Positions 34,408 through 43,559 of a DNA stretch of 47,835 nt are shown here, piece by piece; the stretch's first letter is position 1; every line of letters begins with the position of its first letter. The DNA is from Anoxybacillus sp050480245 (GTDB lineage: Bacteria; Bacillota; Bacilli; Bacillales; Anoxybacillaceae). The stretch lies in NCBI GenBank assembly GCA_050480245.1, contig JBCNEQ010000020.1. One strand, 5' to 3'. Below the pieces are notes generated by a model. It saw only the letters and a list, made by a program, of their open reading frames with translations, did not search any database and was not told where the DNA came from. A program made the translations under genes and the position numbers.

Positions 34408-36171
34408 ATGTTGAAAGAAGCGATTTACCATCGTCCAAAAGATGCGTTTGCTTATGCATACGACGAACGAACGCTACATATTCGTTTGCGGACAAAAAAA
34501 GACGATGTCGATGCTGTATATTTGTTATTTGGCGATCCGTACGTTTGGAAAGATGGCGCATGGCAGTTTGAAAAACAACCAATGCAAAAAAGCGGTTGTG
34601 ACGCGCTATTTGATTATTGGTTTATCGCTGTGCAGCCCCCGTATCGCCGCCTGCGCTACGGTTTTGAGTTACATGCTCAAGGCAATATGCTCATATATAC
34701 GGAAAAAGGTTTTTACGAAGAAGCGCCGACGGACGATACCGCCTATTATTTTTGCTTCCCGTTTTTAAATCGTGCCGACGTCTTTGACGCACCTGCTTGG
34801 GTGAAAAATACAATATGGTATCAAATTTTTCCTGAACGATTCGCTAACGGCAATCCGCGCTTAAACCCGCCAAATACACTGCCATGGGGAAGCGTGGAAC
34901 CAACGACAACGAGCTTTTTCGGTGGCGATTTCGAAGGCATTATTGAACGATTAGACTATCTTGTCGAACTCGGCATTAACGGCATTTATTTTACACCTAT
35001 TTTCAAAGCACCATCGAACCATAAATACGACACGATCGACTATTTCGAAATCGATCCGCAATTTGGCGACAAACAAACATTTAAACGTCTCGTTCATGCG
35101 TGCCATCAAAAAGGCATTCGCGTTATGCTTGATGCAGTATTTAATCATAGCGGCTATTATTTCGCTCCGTTTCAAGATGTATTGAAAAACGGTGAGAAAT
35201 CACGCTATAAAGATTGGTTCCATATTCGTGAATTCCCGCTTCAAACCGAACCAATTCCAAATTACGATACGTTTGCGTTTGTGCCACAAATGCCGAAATT
35301 AAATACAGAAAACCCGGAAGTGAAACAATATTTATTAGATGTCGCAACATATTGGATTCGCGAGTTCGATATTGACGGCTGGCGGTTAGACGTTGCAAAC
35401 GAAGTCGATCACCAATTTTGGCGCGAGTTTCGCCAAGCGGTGAAAGCGATCAAACCGGACGTTTATATTCTTGGGGAAATTTGGCATGATGCAATGCCGT
35501 GGCTACGCGGAGATCAATTTGACGCCGTGATGAACTATCCGTTTACAAACGGGGCGCTCAACTACTTTGCGAAAGGAAACGTACGTGCAAGCGAATTTGC
35601 TTATACGATCGTAAATGTGTTGCATAACTATCCGCACAACGTAAACGAAGTCGCGTTTAACTTGCTCGGCAGCCATGACACGCCGCGCATTTTAACGCAA
35701 TGCGGTGAACAAAAAGAAAAAGTGAAGCTCATGTTTACATTCCAGCTTTCTTTCAGCGGCTCTCCATGCATTTATTACGGCGATGAAATCGGCTTAACTG
35801 GCGGCCAAGACCCGCTTTGCCGCAAATGTATGATATGGGAAAAAGAAAAGCAAGACCGCGATATATTCGCACACGTACAAACGCTCATTGCGTTGCGCAA
35901 ACAGTATCGCGCCTTGCGATTTGGGGAATTTCATGTGTTAGAAACAAACGATGAAACAAATCATATCGCTTATGTCAAAACATACGACGATGAGACGATC
36001 GTTTGCGTATTAAACAATGCGGAAACACCGCTTACATGGACCGTTCCATTTTCACTTAAAGACAAAACGATCACAAATCTTTGGACGAACGAGTTCCTTA
36101 CAAAGCAAACGATGACAATTGAGCCGTACGGATTTCTCATGCTACTTGTACAGCCTACGTCCGCTGTATAA
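34408..36171 (+). CDS. Neopullulanase / cyclomaltodextrinase (GH13_20)
   Basis: A 587-residue intracellular enzyme without a signal peptide that hydrolyses cyclodextrins, pullulan or maltodextrins after uptake. Residues 1-125 form the CBM34-like N-terminal domain used for dimerisation. The catalytic barrel has DAVFNH, GWRLDVANE (Asp328), GEIWH (Glu357) and LLGSHDT (Asp424). The MPKLN motif at 295-299 and VANE are specific for the neopullulanase subfamily. It is divergent from malE and shares its operator region. Its end overlaps the convergent araC-type gene by 17 nt. Confidence 0.94.
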   Translation: MLKEAIYHRPKDAFAYAYDERTLHIRLRTKKDDVDAVYLLFGDPYVWKDGAWQFEKQPMQKSGCDALFDYWFIAVQPPYRRLRYGFELHAQGNMLIYTEKGFYEEAPTDDTAYYFCFPFLNRADVFDAPAWVKNTIWYQIFPERFANGNPRLNPPNTLPWGSVEPTTTSFFGGDFEGIIERLDYLVELGINGIYFTPIFKAPSNHKYDTIDYFEIDPQFGDKQTFKRLVHACHQKGIRVMLDAVFNHSGYYFAPFQDVLKNGEKSRYKDWFHIREFPLQTEPIPNYDTFAFVPQMPKLNTENPEVKQYLLDVATYWIREFDIDGWRLDVANEVDHQFWREFRQAVKAIKPDVYILGEIWHDAMPWLRGDQFDAVMNYPFTNGALNYFAKGNVRASEFAYTIVNVLHNYPHNVNEVAFNLLGSHDTPRILTQCGEQKEKVKLMFTFQLSFSGSPCIYYGDEIGLTGGQDPLCRKCMIWEKEKQDRDIFAHVQTLIALRKQYRALRFGEFHVLETNDETNHIAYVKTYDDETIVCVLNNAETPLTWTVPFSLKDKTITNLWTNEFLTKQTMTIEPYGFLMLLVQPTSAV

Positions 36172-37003
36172 AACGACGATACTCGCTCGGGGTCATCCCT
36201 TCCATTTTTTTAAATACACGAGAAAAATACGCACCATCTTCAAATCCGACTTGTTTTGCAATCGCCGCGACCGTCTCATTCGTCGCGGCTAATTTTTTCT
36301 TTGCCATCTGCAGTCGATAATCGTTTACATATTGCAGCGCACTCATTCCAATCGTTTTTTGCATGCAGCGCGAAATGTAGTCGGGATGAAGACGAAGCGC
36401 ATAAGCAAGATGCTCCATTTCAAACGGTTCATCATAATGGCGGTGAATATATTCCATCGCTTCTCTACATACATGCTCGGCAGCTGTCGGAATATGAAGC
36501 GTTTGTTTTTGCAATTGAACGATCCATTGTGCAAATAACAGCTGTTGCGCCAACGAATGATCCGGTGTTTGTTGCTCACGAACGATATGTTGCAACATCG
36601 TCTCCATTCCTATTTGTTTTAACTTTCCATATTGTGGAATAAACAGACGATATTGCGCATAATCGACATACGTCGCCTCTCGTTCGATAATATCGCCCCA
36701 TCCGTATGGCTGTTTTTCCACGCGCTCGTATTGCGGGACCGAAAAATGAACCCAAATAAAATATGTATCCTCATCACAAGGCTCATGTCCATAATGTTCA
36801 AACCATGGACATAAAATGACGTATTCCCCCTCACGGACAGCGAACGTTTCTTGTTGTTCCGTCATATATAATGTCCCTTTTTGCACATACAGTAAATCAA
36901 ATACGGAAAACGTGCGACGAAAATGTTTCATTCCTTTGCGAAACATCGCTTCGCCACCTTTAATAAAAATCGGAAATGGCGGAACGGAAAACGATATATA
37001 CAT
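36155..37003 (-). CDS. AraC family transcriptional regulator
   Basis: A 282-residue regulator. The N-terminal ~150 residues form a cupin-like sensor domain (FAVREGEYVILCPWFEHYGHEP contains the typical beta-barrel pattern). The C-terminal ~100 residues hold two helix-turn-helices (DEPFEMEHLAYALRLHPDYISR is the first; VAAIAKQVGFEDGAYFSRVF the second, ending GMTPSEYRR). The effector is unknown; neighbours suggest a sugar or the MATE gene it diverges from. ATG 37003 follows AAGGAGGA. Confidence 0.9.
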   Translation of the reverse strand: MYISFSVPPFPIFIKGGEAMFRKGMKHFRRTFSVFDLLYVQKGTLYMTEQQETFAVREGEYVILCPWFEHYGHEPCDEDTYFIWVHFSVPQYERVEKQPYGWGDIIEREATYVDYAQYRLFIPQYGKLKQIGMETMLQHIVREQQTPDHSLAQQLLFAQWIVQLQKQTLHIPTAAEHVCREAMEYIHRHYDEPFEMEHLAYALRLHPDYISRCMQKTIGMSALQYVNDYRLQMAKKKLAATNETVAAIAKQVGFEDGAYFSRVFKKMEGMTPSEYRRFIQRT

Positions 37004-37126
37004 CCAATTCCTCCTTCAAGTCGGAAATGTATAAAAGTCATCGCCTTTTTCTCTTTTCATCATTATATCCAATCTATTAAACTAAAAACAGTTTGTAAGT
37101 CGGAAATTGTAAAGGGGTTGTCTTGT

Positions 37127-38470
37127 TTGGCAAAAAAACTTTCTTTATTTGCGCTCACATGGCCCATTTTTATTGAATTGACGCTTCACATGTTGACCGG
37201 TAATGCCGATACGTTTATGCTTAGCCACTACACAGATGAAGCGGTTGCGGCAGTCGGTGTAGCAAATCAACTATTGTCTATGGTCGTTGTCATGTTTGGT
37301 TTTATTGCGACCGGAACATCGATTTTAATTGCACAATATGCTGGGGCAAACGATGAAAAAACAGCTTCTTATATCGGAGCGGCTTCCATTTGGGCGAATT
37401 TGTTATTTGGCATCGCATTAAGTGTTGCGCTTGGGGCAGGAAGCGATTGGCTTCTTCACTTGATGAATGTACCGCATGAGCTGATGGCTGATGCGCGCGC
37501 GTATTTATGGATTGTTGGCGGCTTTTTATTTGTGCAAGCGCTCATTATGACGCTCGGCGCCATTTTGCGCAGTTACGGTTTTACACGTGATATGATGAAT
37601 ATTACAATCGGGATCAATATATTAAACATTATCGGCAACTATTTCGTGTTGTTCGGACCGTTTGGCTTACCTGTTTTAGGTGTAGAAGGCGTCGCTTGGT
37701 CAACGACCATCAGCCGAATCATCGGTCTTGTCGTTGGATTTGTTGTTGTGCTGAAACGCCTCCCGTACCCTCTTCCACTTTGGGCGAAAGAGGCGCTTTC
37801 ATTTACTTACGTCAAACAATTATTAAAAATTGGTGTTCCATCAGCTGGCGAACATGTCGCTTACAATACGTCACAACTTGCGATCACATATTTTATTACA
37901 ATGCTTGGCACAGAAGCGTTAACGACAAGGGTATATACACAAAACATCATGATGTTTATTTTTTTATTTAGCGTCGCCATCGGGCAAGGCACACAAATTA
38001 TCGTCGGACATCTTGTCGGTGCAGAACGTTTCCAAGAAGCATATACCCGTTGCTTGCGGAGTTTGCGACTTGCAATTATCATTTCGTTTACGATGGCAGC
38101 GTTGTTTTCCGTCTTTTCCGATCAATTGTTTTCCATTTTCACAAGCAATAAACGGATGATTGAAACAGGCGGGACGCTCATTTTACTTACGATGCTTCTT
38201 GAACCTGGTCGTTCGTTTAACCTTGTGATTATTAACTCCCTCCGCGCTGCTGGCGATGTGAAATTTCCCGTCTATATCGGCATCGCTTCGATGTGGGGCG
38301 TCAGCGTCCCACTCGCTTACGTGCTTGGCATTTTATTCGATCTCGGCTTAGTCGGCATCTGGCTCGCCTTTACAGCGGACGAATGGCTGCGCGGCTTGCT
38401 CGTCTATTGGCGCTGGAAATCAAACGTATGGCGCACAAAATCGTTCGTCAAAAAGGAAGCGACAGCTTAA
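37127..38470 (+). CDS. MATE family efflux transporter
   Basis: A 447-residue multidrug and toxin extrusion transporter with about twelve membrane helices in two related halves. Early segments such as LHMLTGNADTFMLSHYTDEAVAAVG and GTSILIAQYAGANDEK match the family; the second half repeats the pattern (TQIIVGHLVGAERFQEA). I place the start at TTG 37127, 9 nt after AAAGGGG; a frame from 36923 overlaps the araC gene on the other strand and adds a non-hydrophobic leader. The substrate is unknown; transport is driven by Na+ or H+. Confidence 0.88.
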   Translation: MAKKLSLFALTWPIFIELTLHMLTGNADTFMLSHYTDEAVAAVGVANQLLSMVVVMFGFIATGTSILIAQYAGANDEKTASYIGAASIWANLLFGIALSVALGAGSDWLLHLMNVPHELMADARAYLWIVGGFLFVQALIMTLGAILRSYGFTRDMMNITIGINILNIIGNYFVLFGPFGLPVLGVEGVAWSTTISRIIGLVVGFVVVLKRLPYPLPLWAKEALSFTYVKQLLKIGVPSAGEHVAYNTSQLAITYFITMLGTEALTTRVYTQNIMMFIFLFSVAIGQGTQIIVGHLVGAERFQEAYTRCLRSLRLAIIISFTMAALFSVFSDQLFSIFTSNKRMIETGGTLILLTMLLEPGRSFNLVIINSLRAAGDVKFPVYIGIASMWGVSVPLAYVLGILFDLGLVGIWLAFTADEWLRGLLVYWRWKSNVWRTKSFVKKEATA

Positions 38471-38504
38471 AAACCCGAACAACGACAACGTTGTTCGGGT
38501 TTTC
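38469..38504. terminator. Bidirectional terminator between the MATE gene and asnO
   Basis: A 15-bp stem, AAAACCCGAACAACG (38470-38484) with CGTTGTTCGGGTTTT (38489-38503), four-base loop; the A and T ends serve both converging genes. Confidence 0.9.
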
Positions 38505-40355
38505 TCAGTTTTCTTTTAAATGAATGTTATAATGCTCAAACCATTCATGAAACTGAATAAAATACGCTAAAAGTTGCGGCCCAGACATAAGCTGGCCAAA
38601 CCATGGGATGCGGAACGAGTTTCCCTTTGTCTCAACTAGTTCTTTTAACTTCTTTTCATCAAACAATTCATATAAGACGGACGAACGATTCGTTAAAATC
38701 GTCCCTAACCGTTCAGCAACGATGTCGGTATAACGCGGATGGTGCGTTTTCGGATACGGACTTTTTTTCCGATACAAGACGCCATCTGGCAAAATCCCTT
38801 CCAACGCTTTACGCAAAATGCCTTTTTCACGATTGTTGTGCATCTTCATCTCCCACGGAACGTTCCATACATACTCAACGAGGCGATGATCGGCAAACGG
38901 CACGCGCACTTCTAAACTTGCCGCCATGCTCATTCGATCTTTTCGATCTAAAAGCGTCGTCATAAACCAAATCATATTTAAATAAAATAATTCACGGCGG
39001 CGCGCTTCTTCTGCGCTTTCTCCGTCTGCGTGAGGAACTTCACGAAGCGTTTCTTTATAACGCATATGCGCATACTCATGAAGCGGCAGTTTTTCTCGCC
39101 ACGTTTCATTTAAAAGATCAAACCGTTCATTTAACGACCGCATCCACGGAAATCCGTCGCGCTCAAAATCTTCTTTTCTATGAAACCACGGATATCCCCC
39201 GAAAATTTCGTCGGCACATTCCCCCGACAAACTAACAACAAACTGTTGCTTAATTTGCCGACAAAACCAGAGAAGCGACGAATCGATATCCGCCATGCCT
39301 GGCAAATCGCGTGCGATCACTGCCGCTTTTAACTCATCGGCTAACTGTTGTTGCGAAATGACACACGTATGATGAACGGTTTGAAACGCATCGGACATTT
39401 GTTTAATCCACGGTCCGTCGCTGTTCGGTTGAAATGCGTTCGCTGTAAAATATTGTTCATTTTCTTCATAATCAATGGAATACGTATGAAGCGGTCCTTT
39501 CCCTTCTCGTTCAAACGCCTGCGCAGCAATCGCTGTAATGGCGCTCGAATCGACGCCACCAGACAAAAACGTACAAACAGGGACATCCGAAACGAGTTGA
39601 CGCGTAATCGCATCAATGAGCAACGTCCGAATATGTTCCACGGTCTCATCAAATGAATGCACGTGCGGTGCGCTTTTGACGTTCCAATATCGCCATTGAC
39701 GCACGCCATGTTGGGCAACGATCATCGCATGAGCCGGGCGCAGTTCATGAATCGTTCGAAATACGCCATGTCCCGGGGTGCGTGACGGACCGAGCGCTAA
39801 AATTTCGCATAAACTTTCGCGATCAATTTCCGCTCGAACGTTTGGATGCGCTAAAATCGCTTTAATTTCCGAAGCGAATAAAAACTCTCCTTGTTCATGA
39901 CGATAAAAGAGCGGCTTCACTCCTAAACGATCGCGCGCTAAAAACAAATGACGGCGCTCACCATCCCAAACCGCAAATGCAAAAATGCCGTTTAAATGAT
40001 CGACACATTGTTCACGCCATTCCATGTATGCGGTAAGCAACACTTCTGTATCGGAATGCCCTTGAAACGTATATCCTTTTTGCAATAACTGTTTGCGAAT
40101 ATCTTCTGTATTATACAGTTCGCCATTATAACAAATCGTATAGGCATAACCGTTTTTTATTCGCGTCATCGGCTGGACGCCGCCTGCTGGGTCGACAACG
40201 ACAAGCCGCTTATGTCCAAATGCGGCATGGTCGTCAAGCCAAACGTTTGTATCATCAGGCCCTCGGAAAGAGAGCGTATTGGCCATCTTGAGCACCGTTT
40301 CTTTCTCTTGACGTAAATGACGCCCAAAATGAACCCATCCGGTAATTCCACACAT
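38505..40355 (-). CDS. asnO: Asparagine synthase, glutamine-hydrolysing (AsnO type)
   Basis: A 616-residue class II glutamine amidotransferase that makes asparagine from aspartate. Cys2 after the initiator Met (MCGITGW) is the glutaminase nucleophile; SFRGPDD and YNGELYN line the glutamine site. The synthetase domain has the PP-loop SGGVDSSA (near 260) and SGECADEIFGGYPW. ATG 40355 follows AGAAGGGA; it must be this start because Cys2 has to follow the Met. Length, sequence and neighbours match Bacillus subtilis AsnO, the sporulation-linked paralogue, better than AsnB or AsnH. Confidence 0.92.
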   Translation of the reverse strand: MCGITGWVHFGRHLRQEKETVLKMANTLSFRGPDDTNVWLDDHAAFGHKRLVVVDPAGGVQPMTRIKNGYAYTICYNGELYNTEDIRKQLLQKGYTFQGHSDTEVLLTAYMEWREQCVDHLNGIFAFAVWDGERRHLFLARDRLGVKPLFYRHEQGEFLFASEIKAILAHPNVRAEIDRESLCEILALGPSRTPGHGVFRTIHELRPAHAMIVAQHGVRQWRYWNVKSAPHVHSFDETVEHIRTLLIDAITRQLVSDVPVCTFLSGGVDSSAITAIAAQAFEREGKGPLHTYSIDYEENEQYFTANAFQPNSDGPWIKQMSDAFQTVHHTCVISQQQLADELKAAVIARDLPGMADIDSSLLWFCRQIKQQFVVSLSGECADEIFGGYPWFHRKEDFERDGFPWMRSLNERFDLLNETWREKLPLHEYAHMRYKETLREVPHADGESAEEARRRELFYLNMIWFMTTLLDRKDRMSMAASLEVRVPFADHRLVEYVWNVPWEMKMHNNREKGILRKALEGILPDGVLYRKKSPYPKTHHPRYTDIVAERLGTILTNRSSVLYELFDEKKLKELVETKGNSFRIPWFGQLMSGPQLLAYFIQFHEWFEHYNIHLKEN

Positions 40356-40479
40356 GTCAATCATTCCCTTCTGTTGTGAACAAGTATGAAGCATGCTTTT
40401 ATTTTATGCATCGTTTAGATAAATGATGAGTTGTCTATAATGGCGTACGGAGGGAATTGATACGAAAGGAGTGGAACAA

Positions 40480-41001
40480 ATGGATCGCCTTGCATCATTA
40501 CGCACACAAAAACGAGCTTACATCTACGGTGTCGTTGAACAAGTAAATGGCGAATGGGTATTTTTTGACGAAGATGATGAAGCGCATGAACTAACAAGTT
40601 TGCCAGAAGAAGTGGAATTGTTTCGCTTTGGTCAATGGATCAAAGGGTGGCTCGGAGAACATGGAGACATATATATATCAGAACGTTATGTATTAAAAAA
40701 CGGTGATCGTCTTCGCTACATGAAACCGTTGTCGCACGCATACGAACAATGGCTTGCTCAGCTAACCGATCACGCGTTTTTCCATTTTATTCATTTAATA
40801 AACGAGTGGAATTTCTCGGTGTACGACTGTTTGTATTGTTACAACTATATGTTATTTGCTGAAAAAGGGGTTAATTTTTTAATGTTTGATAACTCGGTTG
40901 ACATGTGTAGTGTTCACCATTATTTTGACGAAAAACAACATCGCTTTGAACTGACGTTACAATCAGGGAAAAAAGTGATCGGTGTCCAACTCGATTATTG
41001 A
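40480..41001 (+). CDS. yisN: DUF2777 family protein (YisN-like)
   Basis: A 173-residue soluble protein of unknown function, mixed alpha/beta, with no signal or membrane segment. It has several Cys in a short stretch (YDCLYCYNYMLF), which might be structural. ATG 40480 follows AAAGGAG by 8 nt. Its position divergent from asnO and near yisL and yisK is that of yisN in Bacillus subtilis; the DUF2777 label rests on that context and general similarity. It overlaps the convergent GGDEF/EAL gene by 7 nt. Confidence 0.72.
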   Translation: MDRLASLRTQKRAYIYGVVEQVNGEWVFFDEDDEAHELTSLPEEVELFRFGQWIKGWLGEHGDIYISERYVLKNGDRLRYMKPLSHAYEQWLAQLTDHAFFHFIHLINEWNFSVYDCLYCYNYMLFAEKGVNFLMFDNSVDMCSVHHYFDEKQHRFELTLQSGKKVIGVQLDY

Positions 41002-42938
41002 ATGACCACGTTCCCTTGTAACACTTGTTGTTCAAATTGTTCCGCAGAAAGCGGCTTAAAAATTGCATACCCTTGCGCATAATGACATTTTAATCGTTTC
41101 AACAATTTCATTTGTTCATCCGTTTCGACACCTTCTGCGACAACTTTTAAACACAAGCCATGTCCCATCGTAATAATAGATTTGACGATCGCAATATCCG
41201 AACGGTCTTTATGAAGTTGGTAAATGAACGATCGGTCAATTTTTAACGTGTTAATCGGCAAATCTTTTAAATAACTAAGCGAGGAATAGCCTGTCCCAAA
41301 ATCATCAATCGACACGTGTACACCTAGTTGTTGCAGCTGTTTCATCACCTGAATGCTGTAATACATATTGCGCAGCATCGAACTTTCCGTTAATTCTAAA
41401 TGCAAACAATGCGCAGGCAGTTGCGATTGCTTGAGCGCTTGTTGGACGTCTTCAAAAAACGTCGGATGCTGAAATTGCGTCGCTGAGACGTTGACAGAAA
41501 TCATTAACGAATCAAAGCCGAGATCGTGCCATTTTTTCGTTTGCATGCACGCTTCTGTTAACACCCACCGCCCGAGATCGTGAATAAAGCCAATTTCTTC
41601 TGCAATCGGAATAAAATCAAGTGGAGAAACGAGCCCAATTTTCGGATGTTTCCAACGCAACAACGCTTCGCTCCCAATAATTTTTCCCGTCATTAAATCG
41701 AGAAGCGGCTGATAAACGAGAAAACATTCGCTTTTTTCGAGCGCTTTTCGCAAATATCGTTCAAGCTCGACGCGATACATCACTTGTTCGTTCATTTTTG
41801 TGGCGTACAACTTCACGCTGTTGCCGCCTTTTTGTTTCGCCCGATTGACCGCTGTATCCGCATTTTTTAATAACGACTGCGCATCGACCCCATCCGTTGG
41901 ATAAAAGCTTACACCGACACTTGCGGTTAAGAAAAACTCTTTTTCTTCGTACACAATTGGCGAAGCGATATGTTGGAGCAGTTTTTTCGCCCATTCAACG
42001 ACCGTTTGCACATCCGTTTGTTTTGTCAACAATAAGCTAAACTTATCTCCGCCAAAACGGCCTAAATGCGCGCCAGATGGCAATATGTTTTTTATTCGCT
42101 CCGCCATTTGCTTTAATATTTCATCCCCACCGTAATGACCGATCGTATCGTTTACCATTTTAAAACGATCCATATCAATAAATAAAACAGCAAGTGTACT
42201 GCCTGTTTCTTTCGCTTTGTCAATTGCGTTTTTCACGATATTTGTAAATTGCAGCCGATTCGGTAGCCCCGTGTCGCTATCGTGATATGCGATATATTTG
42301 ATATGTTCTTCTGCGCGCTTTTGTTCGGTAATGTCGCGTCCGATTCCATAAATGCCAACCTTTTTTCCGTCAACGATAATCGGAACGTTTTTAATTTGGA
42401 ATAAATACACTTCTCCTGATTTCGATGGAATTTCTAAATTGTATTGTTGCACCTTTCCTTTTAACGCGCGATAAAAATAGCGGCGCACGCGCGCAATATC
42501 TTCTTTTTTGATGTAATCAAGCGAGTTTGTATGCAAAATTTCGTCTGCCTTATACCCAAACACGCGCTCAAACGCAGGATTGACGCTTGTGAAATTGCCT
42601 TCTAAATCGGTGGAATATACAATGTCTGGATTATGTTCAAATAAAGAGCGGTAATATTGTTCAGATAGCTTCATTTTTTGACGTATCTCGTCCATATTTG
42701 CTCGATAATCGTCAAAAACGAGGGCACAAATGATGGCATGTTCCGATGCATCCCCAATCATTGGAAACAGTTGTGCTTGGGGCAAATGATGTTGCACGTA
42801 CCGTTCGACTTGCATGCGAAACGAAGGAGAAAGCGAAGAAACGAAAATCGTTAGTTGGTCATACTCATATAATCGAGAGTCGCTCACCCATCGTTCCCAA
42901 TCGGCAAACGTTTTACAAACCGTTTGAAATAATTTCAT
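40995..42938 (-). CDS. PAS-GGDEF-EAL cyclic-di-GMP protein, probably a phosphodiesterase
   Basis: A 647-residue signalling protein. Residues 1-90 are an unrecognised N-terminal region. A PAS domain follows (about 92-208: YYRSLFEHNPDIVYSTDLEG), then GGDEF (about 215-375) and EAL (about 385-640). The GGDEF active-site motif reads GGDKF, so the catalytic acid is lost. The EAL domain keeps SEALLRW, SVNVSA, ELTESS, IDDFGTGYSS, LKID and AEGVET, all needed for c-di-GMP hydrolysis. No membrane segments are seen. ATG 42938 sits after AAAGGGGATGA. The likely activity is c-di-GMP breakdown controlled by PAS, with GTP or c-di-GMP sensing by the degenerate domain possible. Confidence 0.92.
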   Translation of the reverse strand: MKLFQTVCKTFADWERWVSDSRLYEYDQLTIFVSSLSPSFRMQVERYVQHHLPQAQLFPMIGDASEHAIICALVFDDYRANMDEIRQKMKLSEQYYRSLFEHNPDIVYSTDLEGNFTSVNPAFERVFGYKADEILHTNSLDYIKKEDIARVRRYFYRALKGKVQQYNLEIPSKSGEVYLFQIKNVPIIVDGKKVGIYGIGRDITEQKRAEEHIKYIAYHDSDTGLPNRLQFTNIVKNAIDKAKETGSTLAVLFIDMDRFKMVNDTIGHYGGDEILKQMAERIKNILPSGAHLGRFGGDKFSLLLTKQTDVQTVVEWAKKLLQHIASPIVYEEKEFFLTASVGVSFYPTDGVDAQSLLKNADTAVNRAKQKGGNSVKLYATKMNEQVMYRVELERYLRKALEKSECFLVYQPLLDLMTGKIIGSEALLRWKHPKIGLVSPLDFIPIAEEIGFIHDLGRWVLTEACMQTKKWHDLGFDSLMISVNVSATQFQHPTFFEDVQQALKQSQLPAHCLHLELTESSMLRNMYYSIQVMKQLQQLGVHVSIDDFGTGYSSLSYLKDLPINTLKIDRSFIYQLHKDRSDIAIVKSIITMGHGLCLKVVAEGVETDEQMKLLKRLKCHYAQGYAIFKPLSAEQFEQQVLQGNVVIQ

Positions 42939-43028
42939 CCCCTTTTTCCCACTCTTTCTTTCTCTTTATATTTTTAGAATTATCACTTAATCTTCATTAT
43001 AGCACATTTTCATATGGTAGAAAAAGAT

Positions 43029-43057
43029 AAAAGTTGGCGAATATGCCAACTTTAAGA
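43029..43057 (-). terminator. Terminator after yisL
   Basis: Minus-strand hairpin AAAGTTGGC / GCCAACTTT with a six-base loop followed by TATCTTTTT. Confidence 0.75.
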
Positions 43058-43408
43058 AAAGAATGAAAAACCAAACGGCAACTTAAATCCAAGATATAGT
43101 GCGACCACGAACGCTACAAAAAACTGAAGCCAAAGAATATTCGTATTTTTTCCTTTCGCTGTCCGAACGAGAATCATTTCCATCGTTCCAATCACCCATA
43201 TCCCAACGATCACTTTAATGATATAAAGAAATGGGAAGGAGGACATGCTATGTAAAATCCACGCTCCTGTCGCAATAATGAACACGTAAAATAGGCGCAA
43301 CAACATGTGTAACGTTTTTGTTTTTTCATGTCCTTTCGACTGTAAAACAATCGCAACGACAAATAAAATAAGCGCAACAACCCACGTCGTAATATGTGCA
43401 TGTGTCAT
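43052..43408 (-). CDS. yisL: UPF0344 / DUF1516 membrane protein YisL
   Basis: A 118-residue membrane protein with four predicted helices, starting MTHAHITTWVVALILF, which closely matches Bacillus subtilis YisL. The family function is unknown. ATG 43408 is chosen because AAAGGAG lies 7 nt upstream; two other ATGs upstream are either too close to it or have none. Confidence 0.9.
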   Translation of the reverse strand: MTHAHITTWVVALILFVVAIVLQSKGHEKTKTLHMLLRLFYVFIIATGAWILHSMSSFPFLYIIKVIVGIWVIGTMEMILVRTAKGKNTNILWLQFFVAFVVALYLGFKLPFGFSFFS

Positions 43409-43559
43409 AATCATGCTCCTTTCTCTTTCAAATTCATATATGTCTATCATAGCACGTCCATACAACAATTGAAAAAGAAAACGCTCGCCTTTTCTATTTA
43501 CTTTCTGTATTCACTTCAAGTATGTTATATATGTGACCGTCGAAATAGGAGGGATTAAC

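Noticed and set aside
34055..34582. A 175-codon minus-strand frame across the malE start and the neopullulanase start.
   Set aside because: It covers both promoters and operators and the coding starts of two well-supported genes; the translation resembles no family.
40355..40480. A possible T-box leader for asnO.
   Set aside because: Only about 125 nt separate asnO from yisN, and I see no T-box sequence or terminator there.
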